Source of the DNA: Bacteroidota bacterium
GTDB taxonomy: Bacteria; Bacteroidota; Ignavibacteria; Ignavibacteriales; Ignavibacteriaceae
Length of the DNA stretch: 35,549 bases
Assembly: GCA_022708025.1 (NCBI GenBank)
Contig: JAKIZM010000036.1
Span: forward strand, 1-35,549
Direction: 5' to 3'
The notes below the pieces were generated by a model. The model was not told where the DNA came from and did no database searches. It saw nothing but the letters and a program-made list of their open reading frames with translations. Below are positions 24,719 to 33,483 of the stretch, piece after piece; the stretch's first letter is position 1; each line of letters opens with the position of its first letter. A program made the translations under genes and the position numbers.

Positions 24719-25957
24719 CTACTTTTCTTCTTTAAAAGATGAGCTTGTGGATTCCATTTGATAATACTTAATTCTTTTATTTTGTTTTGTAACTTCAGAA
24801 TTAAGCGGATTCTGTATCGGGTTCTCTAATCTTTCTTTCAGAGTCGGAAGAAGCTCAGTCTTTAATAAAATAACAAGTTCCTTTTTTCTTACAACTGTTT
24901 GATCTGAGCCTGTAAGATATCTTATACCAAACACCCACCATGGCAGATCTTTAAGAAAAGGAATTCCGTTACGGGTTATTGTTTCTTCATTAACAAATAA
25001 ACCGCCTAAAATTGTTTCTTCACCATTAAGCATTAGTACCTGTGTTGTAGCATTTGTTTTTTTGATTTCTGTTGTTTGTTCATTCAATATGAAAGAACTT
25101 CTTTCAACTGTTATATTAAGAAGAATGTAATCAATACCATCCTCTTTATAAACATGGGGTGTAACCTCTATTATAGTTCCTGTTGGGAAAAACTTTTCAA
25201 CTGTATTACCGGCAAAATCCCTTGTTCTGACAGAAAAATCTGATCCAACCTGTATTCTACCCTGTTTTTTATCTCTTACAGCAATATTTGGAGAAGCTAT
25301 TATCTCACCAAGTCCTTCACTCTCAAAAAATCTGAACATTGCTGTAGCCTGACCATAAAAATCACCAAGATTAAAATCACCCGATCCACTAATTTTAAAC
25401 TGAGATGGATTAGCTAGTTGTTCTTTTTCTGACTTTGTTTGAGTAATCAATTCAGTTCCAATATCTAATCCGTTCTGGGATAATAAAAATTTCCAGTCTA
25501 TTCCTCTTTCTTTAGTTTCAGCAACATCAACTTCAAAGAAAACGGCGGAAATCTTTACTTCTCTTGAATCAACAGAAGCATAAATATCTTCAGGTTTTAC
25601 TTCTTCCTGCTGAACTCTTTTAATTACAAATACATCGTCTTTTTCTTCGATAACATAGCCATTATATTGAACGATCATGAACAAAGCTTTATCATAGGGT
25701 ATATTTTCGATTTCCAGACCAATCGGTTTATCCGAAACGATAGTTGATACTATTCGTTTTCCGGTTGTGCTTTCACTTACCTTACTTAACAATGCAATTG
25801 CTTCACTAAAAGGTAATGATTGAGACATAGTAACAAGCTCATCGGGATTGTTATAATCCTTTAATCTTCTTTCCCAATATTTCTGCGGGAATAAGTTACC
25901 AATGAACATTAAAACTATTAACAGTGAGTATAAAATTGTTTTCATTTTACTTCTCAT
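24719..25957 (-). CDS. Short secretin (GspD/PilQ-like outer-membrane channel)
   Basis: A 412-residue exported secretin. A signal peptide is clear (TILYSLLIVLMFIGNLF, cut near PQKYW). Residues about 45-110 form one STN/N0-like domain (PIGLEIENIPYDKALFMIV). The secretin core starts near residue 125 (DSREVKISAVFFEVDVAE), with IIASPNIAVRDKKQGRIQVG, the gate region, and the late signature EETILGGLF...GIPFLKDLPWW. The usual N1-N3 repeats and AMIN domains are missing, so it is short compared with typical PilQ or GspD (over 600 residues). The start may be the second Met, at 25945, which has GAGAAG upstream. It should form the outer-membrane pore for the PilM/N/O, PilB, PilT and PilC-like proteins beside it. 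Confidence 0.9.
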   Translation of the reverse strand: MRSKMKTILYSLLIVLMFIGNLFPQKYWERRLKDYNNPDELVTMSQSLPFSEAIALLSKVSESTTGKRIVSTIVSDKPIGLEIENIPYDKALFMIVQYNGYVIEEKDDVFVIKRVQQEEVKPEDIYASVDSREVKISAVFFEVDVAETKERGIDWKFLLSQNGLDIGTELITQTKSEKEQLANPSQFKISGSGDFNLGDFYGQATAMFRFFESEGLGEIIASPNIAVRDKKQGRIQVGSDFSVRTRDFAGNTVEKFFPTGTIIEVTPHVYKEDGIDYILLNITVERSSFILNEQTTEIKKTNATTQVLMLNGEETILGGLFVNEETITRNGIPFLKDLPWWVFGIRYLTGSDQTVVRKKELVILLKTELLPTLKERLENPIQNPLNSEVTKQNKRIKYYQMESTSSSFKEEK

Positions 25958-25959
25958 TC

Positions 25960-26847
25960 TTATTTTTTTAATAAATCTGTTCGATCTAATTGCAGATCAA
26001 CTTTTTCAATTATACCGCCTTTGTTAAGTATAAAACTAACACGGCTGTTTTGGTAATCAATTTTTGTTAAGTAACCCAGATAAACCTGTTCGCCTTCCCA
26101 TATTAAATATGTATTACCTTTACTATCAGCAATAAATGCTCCTTCAGGAATTAACGCTAACAATGTTGCACCCTGAACATCCAGTAATTCATCAATATTC
26201 GGAGGTATTTCGTTTCTGATTAATGGATAGAATGCATCATATAGGGTTGGAGAACCAAGGTTGTTTTCCACAAATGTTGCAGGTGCAAATCTGTTATCGC
26301 TGGAGAAATATGTTCTTGCATTAATATTAAAGTTTACAAGATAAACAGGATTTTCACCTTCTTTTGTTTGGACGAGATTTCCTAAATTGATATTAGTAAC
26401 TTTCTTTAGTTCCTTGCTATGTTCGATAGCATAAATCAGATTATAAACTTCATTAAAGTATCCAAATCCGGATAGTTTATAATCATGATAGAAAAACTCT
26501 TTCTCCTGTTTTTGCTCCAGGTATTCAATATTAACCTGCGCCTTATCAGAAAATCCATTTGTTATATTATTAACAAAGTTATAAAACTTAATGGATGAAA
26601 GGTTTTGAGGAATATTAAATTCTCGATTAGCAAGAATCGAATCAAGCCGGTTCGATTTTACTAAAAGATCCTCATATTGCGCAAGCAATTCCTGAGGGTC
26701 TAATGCTTTTGCCTGTAGTTCTTTCAGCTTATCTCTGTTTTTGTCAAGTTCCTTGCCCTGTACAAAGAAGAGATAAGAGCCTCCTGCTATTAAAATAATA
26801 AGCAGTAGTGCTAATAGAACCAAAGTGCTTCTTAGTTTTTTATTCAT
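25960..26847 (-). CDS. PilO-like inner-membrane alignment protein
   Basis: A 295-residue protein with one N-terminal membrane helix (about residues 7-29), then a coiled coil (about 30-72) and a periplasmic ferredoxin-like segment in which KLSGFGYFNEVYNLIYAIE is the PilO-type signature around a beta-alpha unit. The C-terminal third (about 195-295) ends with strands such as GNTYLIWEGEQVYLGYLTKI, which resemble a PilP/GspC-like beta domain, so it may combine PilO and PilP roles; that is inference. Its start overlaps the end of the PilM/N fusion gene by 4 nt and its stop is 2 nt from the secretin start, firm evidence for one operon. Confidence 0.75.
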   Translation of the reverse strand: MNKKLRSTLVLLALLLIILIAGGSYLFFVQGKELDKNRDKLKELQAKALDPQELLAQYEDLLVKSNRLDSILANREFNIPQNLSSIKFYNFVNNITNGFSDKAQVNIEYLEQKQEKEFFYHDYKLSGFGYFNEVYNLIYAIEHSKELKKVTNINLGNLVQTKEGENPVYLVNFNINARTYFSSDNRFAPATFVENNLGSPTLYDAFYPLIRNEIPPNIDELLDVQGATLLALIPEGAFIADSKGNTYLIWEGEQVYLGYLTKIDYQNSRVSFILNKGGIIEKVDLQLDRTDLLKK

Positions 26848-28391
26848 TTCTTTTTCTGATATGAAGTAATATCAAATGTTAAATTATATTTATAAGCATT
26901 TTTTTCACGTAATGCTTCGTTCAGCATACTATTAAGTCTGGCGTTTTCAAAACTGTATGCCAGATCAGTAGGTGAATATTTTGATAATGAGTAACCTTCT
27001 ATTTTAATAGAATTGGAATTATCCCTGACTATGTTGGATATCCAGATATTCTGTTTGCTGCCGCAAAAAGCAGCGATATCTTTAAGAACATTTTTCCAGA
27101 CTCCTGTACCAACGGCTGCAGAATCGAGTATCGCCTGCGTTTGACCAAAGCTGCTGATTTTCCCCTCCAGTTCGGATATCTTACTTAAAGTTTCCTGGTT
27201 TTGTCTGATTATCATGTTTTTCTGTTTAATTTCCTCATCAAGTCTTGAAAGCTCTTTGTTGTTCTGCAAAACTTTTAAGGTAAACAGAAACGCAACTAAG
27301 AACAATAGTGGAAGAACCGCAAAACTATGCCACGAAAATTGGAAAAACTTTTGCTCTTCAGAAATATATTTTGGTAAAACATTTATTCCTTTATGTTCTT
27401 TTGCAATCTCATCAAAGTATTCTGTTGCGACCGCAATTGGAACGCTGTAGCTGGAAAACTTTGCCTTGGTCTCTTCATCAATCTGTGATACATCCAGATC
27501 ATCAAACTCCAATCTGCTTACATTGGCTTCAGGGAAAGTTCCGTAAAAAGAAAGTATCAGATTTTCGGAATCATCTTCGCCACATACAATGATATTATCT
27601 AAAGAAGATATCCCGCCATTTTCCATTTCGAGGAGTATTTTAGAGAAATATACATCATACGTATGAAGATTAGTTGTACCGATATCCAGAGTGGTACCAA
27701 TATGTTTTAGTTTTCTTCCCTGGAGAAAGATCAGCTTGCTGTATTCCTTCCCAATATAAACAATCAGACTCTGATCATCCGGGAAAAACTTTTTCCGCTT
27801 TGCAACATAATATGCAAGTGCTATATCGGCACTTTTAATTGTCGGAACTTTGAAGAATTTTTTACCTAAGTGTTCTGCTATATTATCAGTTAGATTAACA
27901 CAAGCAACAGGACCATCAACAAATGCAGATAATAAAGAACCATCAGAAAGCTCAATGTAATCAAGACTCTCTCTTTCAATGTTCATTCCCTTACTTTGCC
28001 TGATATCCGAAATAATTTCGTCAAGAAGTTTATTACCTTTTAAGTCCCTCTTACCATCGAAGGGATGATAATAAATCGCAGGTTCTGTAAGTGCAGGAAT
28101 AAATTCAAGCTTGTTGAGATTTATTCCCTTTAAAGCTGCACCAATAGAACTTATACTTGGTGCCTCAAGTTCGGGGCTGCCGAATGAAGTATCCTTAGCT
28201 CCTTCGCCTTCAAGCTGAAGCCCGTCAGCATCAAGGTTAAATCCTGCAGTTGGATGCAAATCAGTCTTACTGGAAACTACATCAACTGAAGCTGTGCTAA
28301 GTACTTTTAATCTGCTGCCGTTTTTTTCATGTCCAACAACAGCTAGTTTTGTGTCATTGCCTTCGCAATAAATGCAGGCTATAGTTTTCAT
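26844..28391 (-). CDS. PilM-PilN-like fusion (GspL-like) assembly protein
   Basis: A 515-residue protein of the pilus inner-membrane platform. Residues about 1-330 look like a PilM-type actin-like cytoplasmic domain, starting MKTIACIYCEGNDTKLAVV, with SLIVYIGKEYSKLIFLQGRKL and NIIVCGEDDSENLI as the phosphate-loop-like strands. A single membrane helix at about 352-370 (FAVLPLLFLVAFLFTL) leads into a coiled coil (375-412) and a PilN-like periplasmic domain (QNIWISNIVRDNSNSIKIEG). The order matches GspL of type II systems or a PilM fused to PilN. The sequence is diverged, so the assignment leans on topology and on the neighbours: a PilT ATPase upstream (stop 3 nt before this start) and a PilO-like gene overlapping by 4 nt. 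Confidence 0.78.
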   Translation of the reverse strand: MKTIACIYCEGNDTKLAVVGHEKNGSRLKVLSTASVDVVSSKTDLHPTAGFNLDADGLQLEGEGAKDTSFGSPELEAPSISSIGAALKGINLNKLEFIPALTEPAIYYHPFDGKRDLKGNKLLDEIISDIRQSKGMNIERESLDYIELSDGSLLSAFVDGPVACVNLTDNIAEHLGKKFFKVPTIKSADIALAYYVAKRKKFFPDDQSLIVYIGKEYSKLIFLQGRKLKHIGTTLDIGTTNLHTYDVYFSKILLEMENGGISSLDNIIVCGEDDSENLILSFYGTFPEANVSRLEFDDLDVSQIDEETKAKFSSYSVPIAVATEYFDEIAKEHKGINVLPKYISEEQKFFQFSWHSFAVLPLLFLVAFLFTLKVLQNNKELSRLDEEIKQKNMIIRQNQETLSKISELEGKISSFGQTQAILDSAAVGTGVWKNVLKDIAAFCGSKQNIWISNIVRDNSNSIKIEGYSLSKYSPTDLAYSFENARLNSMLNEALREKNAYKYNLTFDITSYQKKK

Positions 28392-28394
28392 AAT

Positions 28395-29621
28395 TTAAGC
28401 CGCTAATATTTGCTGAATTCTTGTTTTATTATTGGCATAAGTAATTGCCGTTTCTAATGAAATTTTCTTTGCAAGATACAAACGTTTAAGGTCTTGTTCC
28501 ATTGTAATCATTCCCTGTGCACCACCCTGATTAATCATCATATAGATTTCACTGGTGTTATTATTTTTTATCGCTGCTTTTACACTGGGAGTTACAAGTA
28601 AAACCTCTTTAGCCAGCACTCGTTTGCCATCAAGACTCGGAACAAGCTTTTGTGAAACTATTGATATTAAAACGTCTGCTAATCTGTTTCTTACTCTTTC
28701 CTGTTCAGCAGGATCGCACTCTGCTATAATTCTGTCTATTGATTCAACTGCTGATGAAGTATGTAATGTAGAAAACACCTTATGTCCTGTATCGGTAACT
28801 TCAAGCGCAGCCATTATTGTATCAGGGTCTCTCATTTCACCAACAACTATTATATCCGGGTCCTGTCGTAATGATTGCACTATACCTTCTTTAAACGATA
28901 AAACATCTCTGCCAACTTCTCTATGCTTGATAAGAGAAATATTGGACGTGTGTACATACTCTATCGGGGCAGCAATAATTATAATGTGACAGGGATCTAT
29001 TTTATTATGATGATCAATTATTGAATCAAGGGTTGTTGATTTTCCTGAACCAGTAATACCAGTTATTAATGAAAGCCCAAATTTAATATATCCATGGCTT
29101 AATGCCCTGACAATATTAGGATGAAAATCTAATGATGAAAGCGGTCTTATTATTTGATTAATTGCTCTCATATTCATCGAAAGAGTATCAAGATCAAAAT
29201 ACGCATCTGATCTGAATCTTACATTAGCATTTCTTCTTTCATATAAAAAGGTATAGCTAAAATCTAAATTTCGTTTTTTTGCTAATTGCTCTCTCTGATT
29301 AACATTAAGAAGGTTTACTATAATCGCCGCTGATTCATCGTTTGTAAACTGCGGTATTTCTTTCACACGCTCTTTAATTCCAAAGACTCTCATCCAAACA
29401 TAACCGACATTACCATGTCCGCCAATTTCAATATCCGAAGCTTCTTTCTCAATCATGTTTGTAAGAAGCTTATTATAAAACTTCCGCAGCAGTAATTTTT
29501 CATTATCCTTTAGCTTATCTATATTTTCAATTATATAATGTACTCTATCCGGCCCAAATATAGATTCGGGAATTGTTCTGCAAAAGGTTTCGAGTATTTT
29601 TTTTTCTTCACTGATGTTCAA
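28395..29621 (-). CDS. PilT-family pilus retraction-type ATPase
   Basis: A 408-residue hexameric secretion ATPase of the PilT/VirB11 superfamily. Walker A is GITGSGKSTT near residues 186-195. The Asp box/Walker B region is SLRQDPDIIVVGEMRDPDT, and the His box is GHKVFSTLHTSSAVESIDRII. The C-terminal VSQKLVPSLDGKR and NQGGAQGMITMEQDL stretches are PilT-typical, the latter corresponding to the region of the AIRNLIRE retraction motif but not matching it. It is longer than usual (about 345 residues) owing to an N-terminal extension with EKEASDIEIGG. The start is TTG at 29619-29621, after AGTAGG. The preceding 137-nt AT-rich gap after the PilB-like gene may hold a promoter, but I see no clear one. 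Confidence 0.9.
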   Translation of the reverse strand: MNISEEKKILETFCRTIPESIFGPDRVHYIIENIDKLKDNEKLLLRKFYNKLLTNMIEKEASDIEIGGHGNVGYVWMRVFGIKERVKEIPQFTNDESAAIIVNLLNVNQREQLAKKRNLDFSYTFLYERRNANVRFRSDAYFDLDTLSMNMRAINQIIRPLSSLDFHPNIVRALSHGYIKFGLSLITGITGSGKSTTLDSIIDHHNKIDPCHIIIIAAPIEYVHTSNISLIKHREVGRDVLSFKEGIVQSLRQDPDIIVVGEMRDPDTIMAALEVTDTGHKVFSTLHTSSAVESIDRIIAECDPAEQERVRNRLADVLISIVSQKLVPSLDGKRVLAKEVLLVTPSVKAAIKNNNTSEIYMMINQGGAQGMITMEQDLKRLYLAKKISLETAITYANNKTRIQQILAA

Positions 29622-29758
29622 TGTAAACCTACTAAAACTACCATAATATCTTAGATAAAACTATACCAGCGTATAATCAATAGATTTTTGTAAAAACTGT
29701 AATAATTATCTTTTTTTAATATAAATACTATGTAAAATTTACACTTAAGTAAAAAATT

Positions 29759-31552
29759 TTACGATTCGCTTGTGCCTGCTAAAACTTCTTCAATGGATGT
29801 TAATCCCATCTTAACCTTTTCGAGTCCGGCTTCCCTTAAAGTTAGAGTTCCATCTTTTCTTGCCTGAATTCTGAGGCTTTCCTCATCTACTTCTACTCCT
29901 GATTTTACAATCAGTTGTCTTATATCCTTAGTAAAATATAAAGCTTCGTGTATAGCCAAACGACCTTTATAACCTGTACCGCTGCATTCTTCACAACCTT
30001 CAGCCTGGTAAATAGTATAATTTCTCCATTCAGCAATATTAAGTCCTGCCGCACTCATCAAACCTTCATCAAAGTTTACTACTTTCTTTTTACATTTCTG
30101 ACAAAGTTTTCTAACAAGACGCTGAGCAACAATAAGATTAATTGCATAAGCAATAAGAAATGGTTCGATACCCATTTTATAAAGTCTTGATACAGCGCTT
30201 GGTGCATCATTTGTGTGAAGTGTTGAAAAGGTTAAGTGACCGGTGTTTGCAAGTTTAATAGCAATCTCAGCCGTTTCTTTATCTCTCATCTCACCAACGA
30301 GTACAATATCAGGATCGTGTCTTAGTATTGAGCGGATTGCCTGCTCAAAATTCATTTTGTATCCGATCTTTAGCTGTCTTGCACCTTCAATTACGTACTC
30401 AACCGGATCTTCTACAGTAAGTACATTAACTTCCGGAGTTATCACCTGATATAAGGCTGCTACAAGTGTTGTACTCTTTCCGCTTCCAGTTGGTCCAGTA
30501 AGGATAACCATTCCCTGGGGCTCGTTAATTGCTTTCTCAAATGACTTGCGTGCATTGCCAGCAAGACCAAGTTTATCAAGATCACGGATAACTTTTCTAT
30601 CATCAAGAATTCTTATAACAACGCTTTCAAATTTATTTTTCAATTCAGTACCCACCATCGGCAGAATCGAAACTCTGAATCTTATTATTATACCATCAAT
30701 ATCTCTTTGAATAAAACCATCCTGTGCCATTTCTCTTTCAAAACGATCCATCCCTTTTGCACGATCTTTAACTACTGCTACCACTGCTTCAGGCAATGTA
30801 CCATCCTGAATATGCCAGGTCTGTAAATTACCGTCAATACGGAACATCACTAAGGTTTTATTTCCGGCTTTCGGAATAAAATGAATATCACTTGCACCTC
30901 TTCTTACGCCTTCTACCAAAGCACCTTCAACAAGATTTATTAATGCGCTCTTATTTATTTCTGCATCAAGTGCCTGCTCATCAAGTGAAGCATCTTCATT
31001 CTCTTCCAGATCCATCATCTGAGCATTTTCTTCCATCGCTTTAAGAAACAGATTTTCAGGAGGAAGAATTTTCTCTATCAGCTTTTCATAATCAGCTTTG
31101 CGAATAAATATTACTTCGTACTTTTTTGCATTGAGCCCGAAGGCTATTTTAGGAATGTTCCGATCGGTCGGATCAATGGCAGCAAGTATCAGCTTGTCTT
31201 TATTACGATCATCAAACATAAACGGAATGATCTTATGCTGTAATATAGCTTCCTTCAGTGCGTCACCGGAACCGGTAATCATATTCTTTATTGATTCCAA
31301 TCTGGCATCAGAAATTTCTTCAGGTCTGGTTTCAAGTTCACGAAAGGCATAAAGAATTGCTACTTCACGAAATATAACGTCGTGATCGTATTTGAAATCC
31401 TGAACAAGTATTTGTGCCAGATTTCTTTTTATCTTACTTCTATCATTTGTTTTTGCAGCAATTGCTTTTTCAAGCGTTTGTCCGTCGATTATTCCTTTTT
31501 TAAACAGAAGGTAACCGATTTTATCTGTCATCTCAAGACTGGTATCAATCAT
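29759..31552 (-). CDS. PilB/GspE-type assembly ATPase
   Basis: A 597-residue type II secretion/type IV pilus extension ATPase. An N-terminal GspE-N domain covers about residues 1-165 (GYLLFKKGIIDGQTLEKAI). The core starts with GASDIHFIP. Walker A is GPTGSGKSTT near residues 352-361; the Asp box is LTVEDPVEYVIEGARQLKI; Walker B is ILRHDPDIVLVGEMRD; the His box is TFSTLHTND. The tetracysteine zinc site is CQKC near residue 485 plus CEEC near residue 520, as in PilB and GspE. ATP hydrolysis should power pilin or pseudopilin assembly at the inner membrane with the PilC-like platform protein encoded upstream, from which it is separated by a repeat-filled gap of about 550 nt. Confidence 0.95.
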   Translation of the reverse strand: MIDTSLEMTDKIGYLLFKKGIIDGQTLEKAIAAKTNDRSKIKRNLAQILVQDFKYDHDVIFREVAILYAFRELETRPEEISDARLESIKNMITGSGDALKEAILQHKIIPFMFDDRNKDKLILAAIDPTDRNIPKIAFGLNAKKYEVIFIRKADYEKLIEKILPPENLFLKAMEENAQMMDLEENEDASLDEQALDAEINKSALINLVEGALVEGVRRGASDIHFIPKAGNKTLVMFRIDGNLQTWHIQDGTLPEAVVAVVKDRAKGMDRFEREMAQDGFIQRDIDGIIIRFRVSILPMVGTELKNKFESVVIRILDDRKVIRDLDKLGLAGNARKSFEKAINEPQGMVILTGPTGSGKSTTLVAALYQVITPEVNVLTVEDPVEYVIEGARQLKIGYKMNFEQAIRSILRHDPDIVLVGEMRDKETAEIAIKLANTGHLTFSTLHTNDAPSAVSRLYKMGIEPFLIAYAINLIVAQRLVRKLCQKCKKKVVNFDEGLMSAAGLNIAEWRNYTIYQAEGCEECSGTGYKGRLAIHEALYFTKDIRQLIVKSGVEVDEESLRIQARKDGTLTLREAGLEKVKMGLTSIEEVLAGTSES

Positions 31553-31708
31553 TCAATATTTGTAAAATTTGTTTTGCGAAACTTAATAAACTTTTTCTTT
31601 TGTTCATATTTATTTGAGATAAGAACCACAACTTTAAATCAAAGTCATTCTTAGCTCATCTCTTATTATCCTGTGCCTCTCCTTTGTCATCCTGAGCTCC
31701 TCCTTTTA

Positions 31709-32074
31709 TCATCCTGTGCTTTCTTCTTTTGTCATCCTGAGCGGAGTCGAAGGATGAAACTTTTCTTTTTACAACAACTAACAATTTTGCAAAAGTAACT
31801 CCTGACGGACGGGGCAAGCCGCCGTCCCTACATTGTTATCCTTAACTTCTCCTTTATCATCCTGTGCTTTCTCTTTATGTCATCCTGAGCGGAGTCGAAG
31901 GATGAAACTTTCCTTTTTACAATAACTAACAATTCGCAAAAGTAACTCCTGACGGACGGGGCAAGCCGCCGTCCCTACATTGTTATCCTCAATTTCTCCT
32001 TTGTCATCCTGATCTTCTCCTTTTCTCATCCTGTGCTTTCTCCTTTTGTCATCCTGAGCGGAGTCGAAGGATGA
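31709..32074. repeat. Tandem repeat array between the PilC- and PilB-like genes
   Basis: The 554-nt gap 31553-32106 holds no gene. A unit beginning TCATCCTGTGCTTTC starts at 31709, 31857 and 32026 (offsets 148 and 169 nt; the last copy is partial, to 32074). Each unit contains a 26-bp imperfect palindrome starting TCATCCTGAG and ending AAGGATGA (31732-31757, 31880-31905, 32049-32074). The first two also contain a 21-bp palindrome, GGACGG...CCGTCC (31807-31827, 31954-31974). Pyrimidine-rich TCTCCTTT-type spacers separate them, and a degraded unit tail lies at about 31655-31708. Copies are nearly identical, implying recent duplication. Confidence 0.92.
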
Positions 32075-32106
32075 ACGAAGTCGAATGATAAGCACAGACA
32101 ACTATA

Positions 32107-33483
32107 TCAAACCTTATCCTGCTCTAAGTAAATAGTATTTGAAGCAGTGCCTGGTGTCTTAGGTCTTACTGTTGCTGTCTCAGCCGAAACTAATGTCAAC
32201 AGAATCATAACCACCATTATAAACATTGCAATAAATACTTGTATGATCTCAATAAGATTCTTTAATTTATATACAGTCTCGGTTTCATAATAATTTGCTA
32301 GCTGTAAAGCAGTGTTTTTAATTGTACCGGTTTCTTCACCGGAGTGAAATCTTGACAAAGCAGTTTCTGTAAATACACCTGAAGCTTCAAATGCATCTGT
32401 AACACCAACTCCTTTTTTTATCATTAATGGAATTGCAACATTCTTAACCCTATCTTCAAAGTATGCGTTTCCAGCAGCTTCAGCAGCTATTCGTATTGGC
32501 TCAATGCTTTCTGCTGAACCGCTGTAAAGAGTATAAAACACTCTGCAAAAAACTTCAATCAGTGTTTTATGTATCAGTGTTCCGATTATAGGAAGCTTAA
32601 GAATGTACTGATCAATAATGTACTTTCCCTTTTCAGTTCTGGTAAACTGCCAAAGTGCTATTGGCGGAATTATACAAAATGCTGCAACTAAATATGGATT
32701 TTCAATCAAGAAGTCGCTTATCTTTAAAGTGAATGCTGTCATAGGCGGAAGCTCAACTCCAAAACGCACAAATAATTTTGCAGTTTCAGGAAAAATATAT
32801 CCGACATAAAATATCACTGCTAAAAAGAGAACAAACACCGTTACCAAAGGAGTAATCAGAGCACTTCTCATATTCTTTTTAAATTCCTGTCTTCTCTCTA
32901 AAAACTTTGCAGTAGCAAGATATATCTCTGTCATGTTACCGCTTTTAGATGCAAGCCCAAGCATATATGCAGTAAACTTTCCAAATATATCCTGATATTT
33001 GAGAAAAGTAGCCTGGCTATCAGCACCTTTTTTTAGCTCGTTATTAATTTCCTTTAATGTATTTTTTAGAGCAAGATTTTGAGTGTCGTTAATAAGCAAG
33101 GTAAGAATTTCACTATAAGATAATTTTTGCTCTAACAGTTCAGCGCTGATTTTTACAAATGTTACAATATCTGCTACCGGCGGTTTTGCCTGAAAGTCCA
33201 ACAGTTTTTTATTAACTGCCAAAGGCTTATAACCTAAACGGACAAGTGCCTCTTCAACTTCTTTTTTGTTAAATGCTTTCTGCTCACCTTTAATTGGTTT
33301 ATCAGTTCCCTTTTGCGCTCTGTACAGAAAGGTTGACTTTTTCTCTGTGGATAATAATTTCAACTGATTCTTTTCAGCAAGCCGTTGGATTTTCTTCTTT
33401 CCCTCCATCGAAGTTTCAGCAGTCAGGGTCCCGGATATTGTTTGTCCGTTCATCTTTTGCGCTGTAAATTTATACTCTACCAT
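32107..33483 (-). CDS. PilC/GspF-type inner-membrane platform protein
   Basis: A 458-residue protein of the type II secretion F family. The N-terminus (about 1-105) is a cytoplasmic region with MVEYKFTAQKMNGQTISGTL. The first T2SSF domain covers about 110-235 (FVKISAELLEQKLSYSEIL, LGLASKSGNMTEIYLATAKFL). Membrane helices lie at about 206-228, 258-278 and 418-440. The second T2SSF domain has LIHKTLIEVFCRVFYTLYSG and the conserved SGEETGTI. A short C-terminal tail after the last helix is unusual. It works with the PilB and PilT ATPases to add or remove pilin subunits. It is first in the minus-strand pilus-like cluster, but the repeat array separates it from the ATPase gene, so co-transcription is uncertain. 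Confidence 0.92.
   Translation of the reverse strand: MVEYKFTAQKMNGQTISGTLTAETSMEGKKKIQRLAEKNQLKLLSTEKKSTFLYRAQKGTDKPIKGEQKAFNKKEVEEALVRLGYKPLAVNKKLLDFQAKPPVADIVTFVKISAELLEQKLSYSEILTLLINDTQNLALKNTLKEINNELKKGADSQATFLKYQDIFGKFTAYMLGLASKSGNMTEIYLATAKFLERRQEFKKNMRSALITPLVTVFVLFLAVIFYVGYIFPETAKLFVRFGVELPPMTAFTLKISDFLIENPYLVAAFCIIPPIALWQFTRTEKGKYIIDQYILKLPIIGTLIHKTLIEVFCRVFYTLYSGSAESIEPIRIAAEAAGNAYFEDRVKNVAIPLMIKKGVGVTDAFEASGVFTETALSRFHSGEETGTIKNTALQLANYYETETVYKLKNLIEIIQVFIAMFIMVVMILLTLVSAETATVRPKTPGTASNTIYLEQDKV

Noticed and set aside
31880..32101. 73-codon minus-strand open frame in the repeat array
   Set aside because: It is a translation of the repeats themselves (SSFDSAQDDK-type text from the 26-bp palindrome), with no ribosome site and no independent coding signal.
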